Positions 61,140 through 64,000 of a stretch of 64,000 nucleotides of DNA are shown here, one piece after another (the stretch's first letter is position 1; each line of letters opens with the position of its first letter). Position numbers and translations under genes: made by a program. The notes below the pieces were generated by a model. The model made no database searches. It saw only the letters and a list, made by a program, of their open reading frames with translations, and was not told the DNA's origin. The stretch spans positions 4,092,001 through 4,156,000 of the forward strand of contig NC_058156.1 of the NCBI RefSeq assembly GCF_011075055.1, given 5' to 3'. The stretch comes from Mangifera indica (Eukaryota > Streptophyta > Magnoliopsida > Sapindales > Anacardiaceae).

Positions 61140-62188
61140 AACTTTGCAAAATAATTGTTCAACCCCAAGACTTAAAGAAATTTCAGTTTTGGTTTCAATT
61201 CAATGAAACTCAAACCAAAATCTAAGTCCTAATCTCAAAGGGCATGTAGGCATCTCGAAAGGCATGTCGAGGGCATGGTGGAGGACCATCTACATGGTTT
61301 TCACCAAAAAAATCATGGCTTAGGTAGAAAAACTACCCAACCTTGCATAAGTTCAAGGTGTAGTGAATGCATTGGCAATAGCGTATAGCCTGGACAAAAC
61401 TGCCCAGCTAAGTGTTTGTAATGATGCATTAGCCTATACCTCAGGAATGGGAGAGGGCAAAAGCTGCCCTACCAAATCCAAGTAGCTAAAACTCAGGTCA
61501 CCACCCCCCGTTGACCTAGAGAATATATTCTATCCAAATACACATTGCGGCATAAAACAGTCTTGCCATATGCAACACTGCCTTGTTAAGTTTTCGTTCT
61601 AGCTATGTATGGTGATGTTTCTAACCTTGGTTTTTGGACTTTCCAGTGATGAGAAATCCAAGAGCCATCATGCAAAGGAAAACCAATCATCGTGTGAGCA
61701 ATGGTGGTACATAAACCACGCTCGTCTAACAAACTAGCTATAAACCCTAAATTTAATCCTACATCAACAATTAAACTCAAGAAAATTTAGAAATAATTAC
61801 TAAATAAATTTAACACATCTTTATGTTTTTCTTGAGCTCAACAAATTATGTGGCAACATGATTGTAAATCAATTTTACTAATTTTAGGGCTTTGATTATT
61901 AATCAATTACATGAAATTAAAAATTTTTAAAAATATATCAAAAATCCTAAAACCTATCCAAGATACCTATTTAAATGCATAGATTCACGAACATGTTAAA
62001 CACATATAGGATGTTTAGAAATTATATCTGATTTGCCTTGGTATCCACAAGGAGCATAGACAAAAGGCGATCTAGAAAGAAGATTGTTAGGGCTTCTGTC
62101 GATTGGATCTTAGAAATTAGATCACGGTAATGAAAGCTTGCATCAACAAGATTCTAGGTGTAGAGATACAGGTTTTAGATAGATATGT
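61140..62188 (-). mobile_element. Leader and LTR end of minus-strand copia element
   Basis: Diverged reverse complement of 53200-54370. The blocks around GGCATGTAGGCATCTC, TAGGTAGAAAAACTACCCAAC and ACATGTTAAACACATATA match in order. The part that should hold the primer site is missing around 61925-61945. The LTR portion (about 61945-62188) is cut at 62188 by a gypsy LTR. The open frame 61780-61586 is in the leader and has no recognisable product. Confidence 0.72.
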
Positions 62189-64000
62189 TGTAACACCCCA
62201 AAACTATAATAAAACATATGACTTCAAAAGACTTCAAAAATCCCTTAAATAAAGTCAAGTCTTGAATACAAAGTTTTCAACCACAAAAACTACAAAAAAG
62301 AAAATCTTTCAAACAAAACATACAATCAAATAGTTACTAAACTAATTTTTTTTTTCTCTCTTAGCCAATCTTCCCAGCTAACTTCTTTTATTCTTTATTC
62401 CCCAAAGCTAAACAGAAACTCACACTTTATGACATCTTTAATCTGCAAAAATGTTAATGACGAGGGGTAAGCCATCAACCCAGTAAGCAGAAGCTAAACG
62501 TTATATATGCATACTTAAACATTTAATTTAAACATTAATAAAGAAAATCAAATAAAAAAAAGGTCAAACAGAAAACCAAATGCTTACACATATAAAACCA
62601 CAAATAAATAAATAAATAAATTATTTCAGAACCTTTCAAACCATCAAACTTAAGTCAAAATTTATTTTAAACTCTTGTCACGTAGTGTCACCTGTACTCC
62701 CGGTGACCCAGCCAGAATTTCAGAATCAAATGTCACCTGTAATCCTGATAACTCGTCCAGAATTTCAGAAATGTGCACAACAGAACAAATAATCCAGCTG
62801 GACCAAACTTATAGTTTCAGAGTTCAGAGCAGATATTCAGAGACTACGGACAATGAGCCAAAACCGTATATATATAAACAAAATTTCAAATCATAAATGT
62901 ACCGTAAATAATTTTATCGAATCAATGTCTAAGTAATTAAAATTTAAGTGGAACAAAAAGTATACGAAAATATTTTATAACTTACAAAAGTCATTTCATA
63001 CAAACAGGATGAAATATCATTTATATAACTTACAACCCATGTATATGAACAAAACAATCATATATATATATATATTATATAGCTTACGAAAACCAAAATT
63101 TTCAGATTTGACTATCATTTCCAAACATATAACATTTATATGCATATAAAAAGAATAGTTTCTACTTACCTTGACTACCAGCAAAAGTCTACACAAACCC
63201 TTATACGATCCAAGCTATCACGTACAACCTATTCGGATCCTAGCCAAAACCAATGAATTCAAATTGTAATAATACTCTTAGTAATATCCTTAAATCCCGC
63301 TGAAAATCCTCAATTCCAAAACTAATTTTACAAATTCTAAGAGTGTCTAAGGTGAATAATCCTAGACTTAACTAACACATATTTATACTGTATAACCTTT
63401 ATTCTATGAATTTTATAAATTTTTACACAAATTAAAACGTTACAAAACTTTGCAGAGACAAAGAAGACATATAGATGGTTTACCCAAAAATTATTCAGCT
63501 AAAAAAAATAAATATAAACTTCTAAAAAAATTACTTCCGTCCACAGCTCCTAATCACAACAACAGTTTTCAAGTTTGACAGTTCATACTTCCAGCAATTT
63601 TATAAAATTCTGTATAACTCGAAAATTCACGAATTTTTGCAAATATAAACTTAACATATTGAAGTTTTTATCAAAAAAATATGAACCCAAAAATATATTA
63701 AAAGTCATGCAAAACGAAATTTTTATGACAAACCATTAACACTGTCAAAAATATTCTAGATTGAACATATACTCTTATAATAATTTTAGTAGATAACATA
63801 AAATTTACAAAATTTTGAAAACTTCCAGAATTAAAATATATATGCTAATTTACTTATAAAAAAATTATTCGAGTCAAAATCAATTCAAAAAGAAACTGAA
63901 AATTATATTTCTTTACTGGTCACAAATTCTGTCAAATAAATTTCAGGTTTAACACTCAATACTTTAACAATTTTAATAAATTGTATTAAATAGATAAAAT
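62189..64000 (-). mobile_element. Gypsy LTR, minus orientation, runs off the window
   Basis: Starts TGTAACACCCC at 62189, the reverse complement of a typical Tekay/Del-type LTR end GGGGTGTTACA. The TAAGCCATCAACCCAGTAAG block near 62468-62490 and the repeated GTCACCTGTA...CAGAATTTCAG units at about 62688-62775 are typical of these LTRs. The other end and any internal region are beyond 64000. The copia LTR/leader debris lies directly to its left. Confidence 0.7.
62688..62775. repeat. Short direct repeat inside gypsy LTR
   Basis: Two units of about 50 bases, each starting GTCACCTGTA and ending CCAGAATTTCAGAA, next to each other. A small open frame (62675-62896, plus) arises from them and is not taken as a gene. 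Confidence 0.7.

Noticed and set aside
62675..62896. 73-codon plus-strand open frame
   Set aside because: It comes from short direct repeats in a gypsy LTR that is oriented on the other strand.

Overview
The window is AT-rich nuclear DNA of a flowering plant, probably a eudicot. Four things point to this: several families of plant LTR retrotransposons nested in one another, tRNA-iMet-type primer sites (TGGTATCAGAGC), a plant-type cytosolic ribosomal protein gene with a telo-box promoter, and a helicase pseudogene with spliceosomal introns. Only one gene looks intact and cellular: a single-exon RPL27A (uL15) gene on the minus strand at 13464-13904. Next to it lies a broken DEAD-box RNA helicase gene (RH20/RH30-like, minus, 15411-17531) that has lost its central exons. 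Almost everything else is mobile-element debris.

Layout from left to right. 1-4072: decayed plus-strand Ty3/gypsy chromovirus (gag, protease, RT, RNase H, integrase, chromodomain-like tail). 4073-7370: non-coding, with a ~30 bp minisatellite at 5160-5400. 7380-9330: decayed Ty1/copia pol (Tork-like), cut at its 3' end by a truncated minus-strand SIRE-type LTR (9332-10411). 10412-13463: no recognised gene. 13464-17531: RPL27A and the helicase pseudogene. About 17600-36690: a minus-strand Ty3/gypsy element of Athila/Tat type, whose 3' LTR is split by a nearly complete plus-strand SIRE/Maximus-type copia element (18467-29147, two ~1.44 kb LTRs). 36692-42787: a second SIRE-type element, minus strand, with a 4.5 kb internal deletion. 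42788-48777: an LTR-like block, then the 3' end of a Tekay/Del-type gypsy element with a complete 2.25 kb LTR. 50767-62188: copia LTRs and coding debris in opposite orientations, interrupted by two fold-back (long inverted repeat) elements. 62189-64000: the start of another minus-strand gypsy LTR, which runs off the window.

The most interesting signal concerns the two SIRE-type elements. Both have an extra reading frame downstream of pol, and both carry the same family of palindromic motifs (consensus AATTCGGTCGACCGAATT) in two places: in the LTR just upstream of the TATA box, and again between pol and the extra frame. This suggests a shared control element and perhaps an internal promoter for the extra frame. 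I saw no sign of a bacterial-type system, CRISPR array, tRNA or rRNA gene. LTR ends, domain names and deletions were read by eye. No alignment or database search was run.
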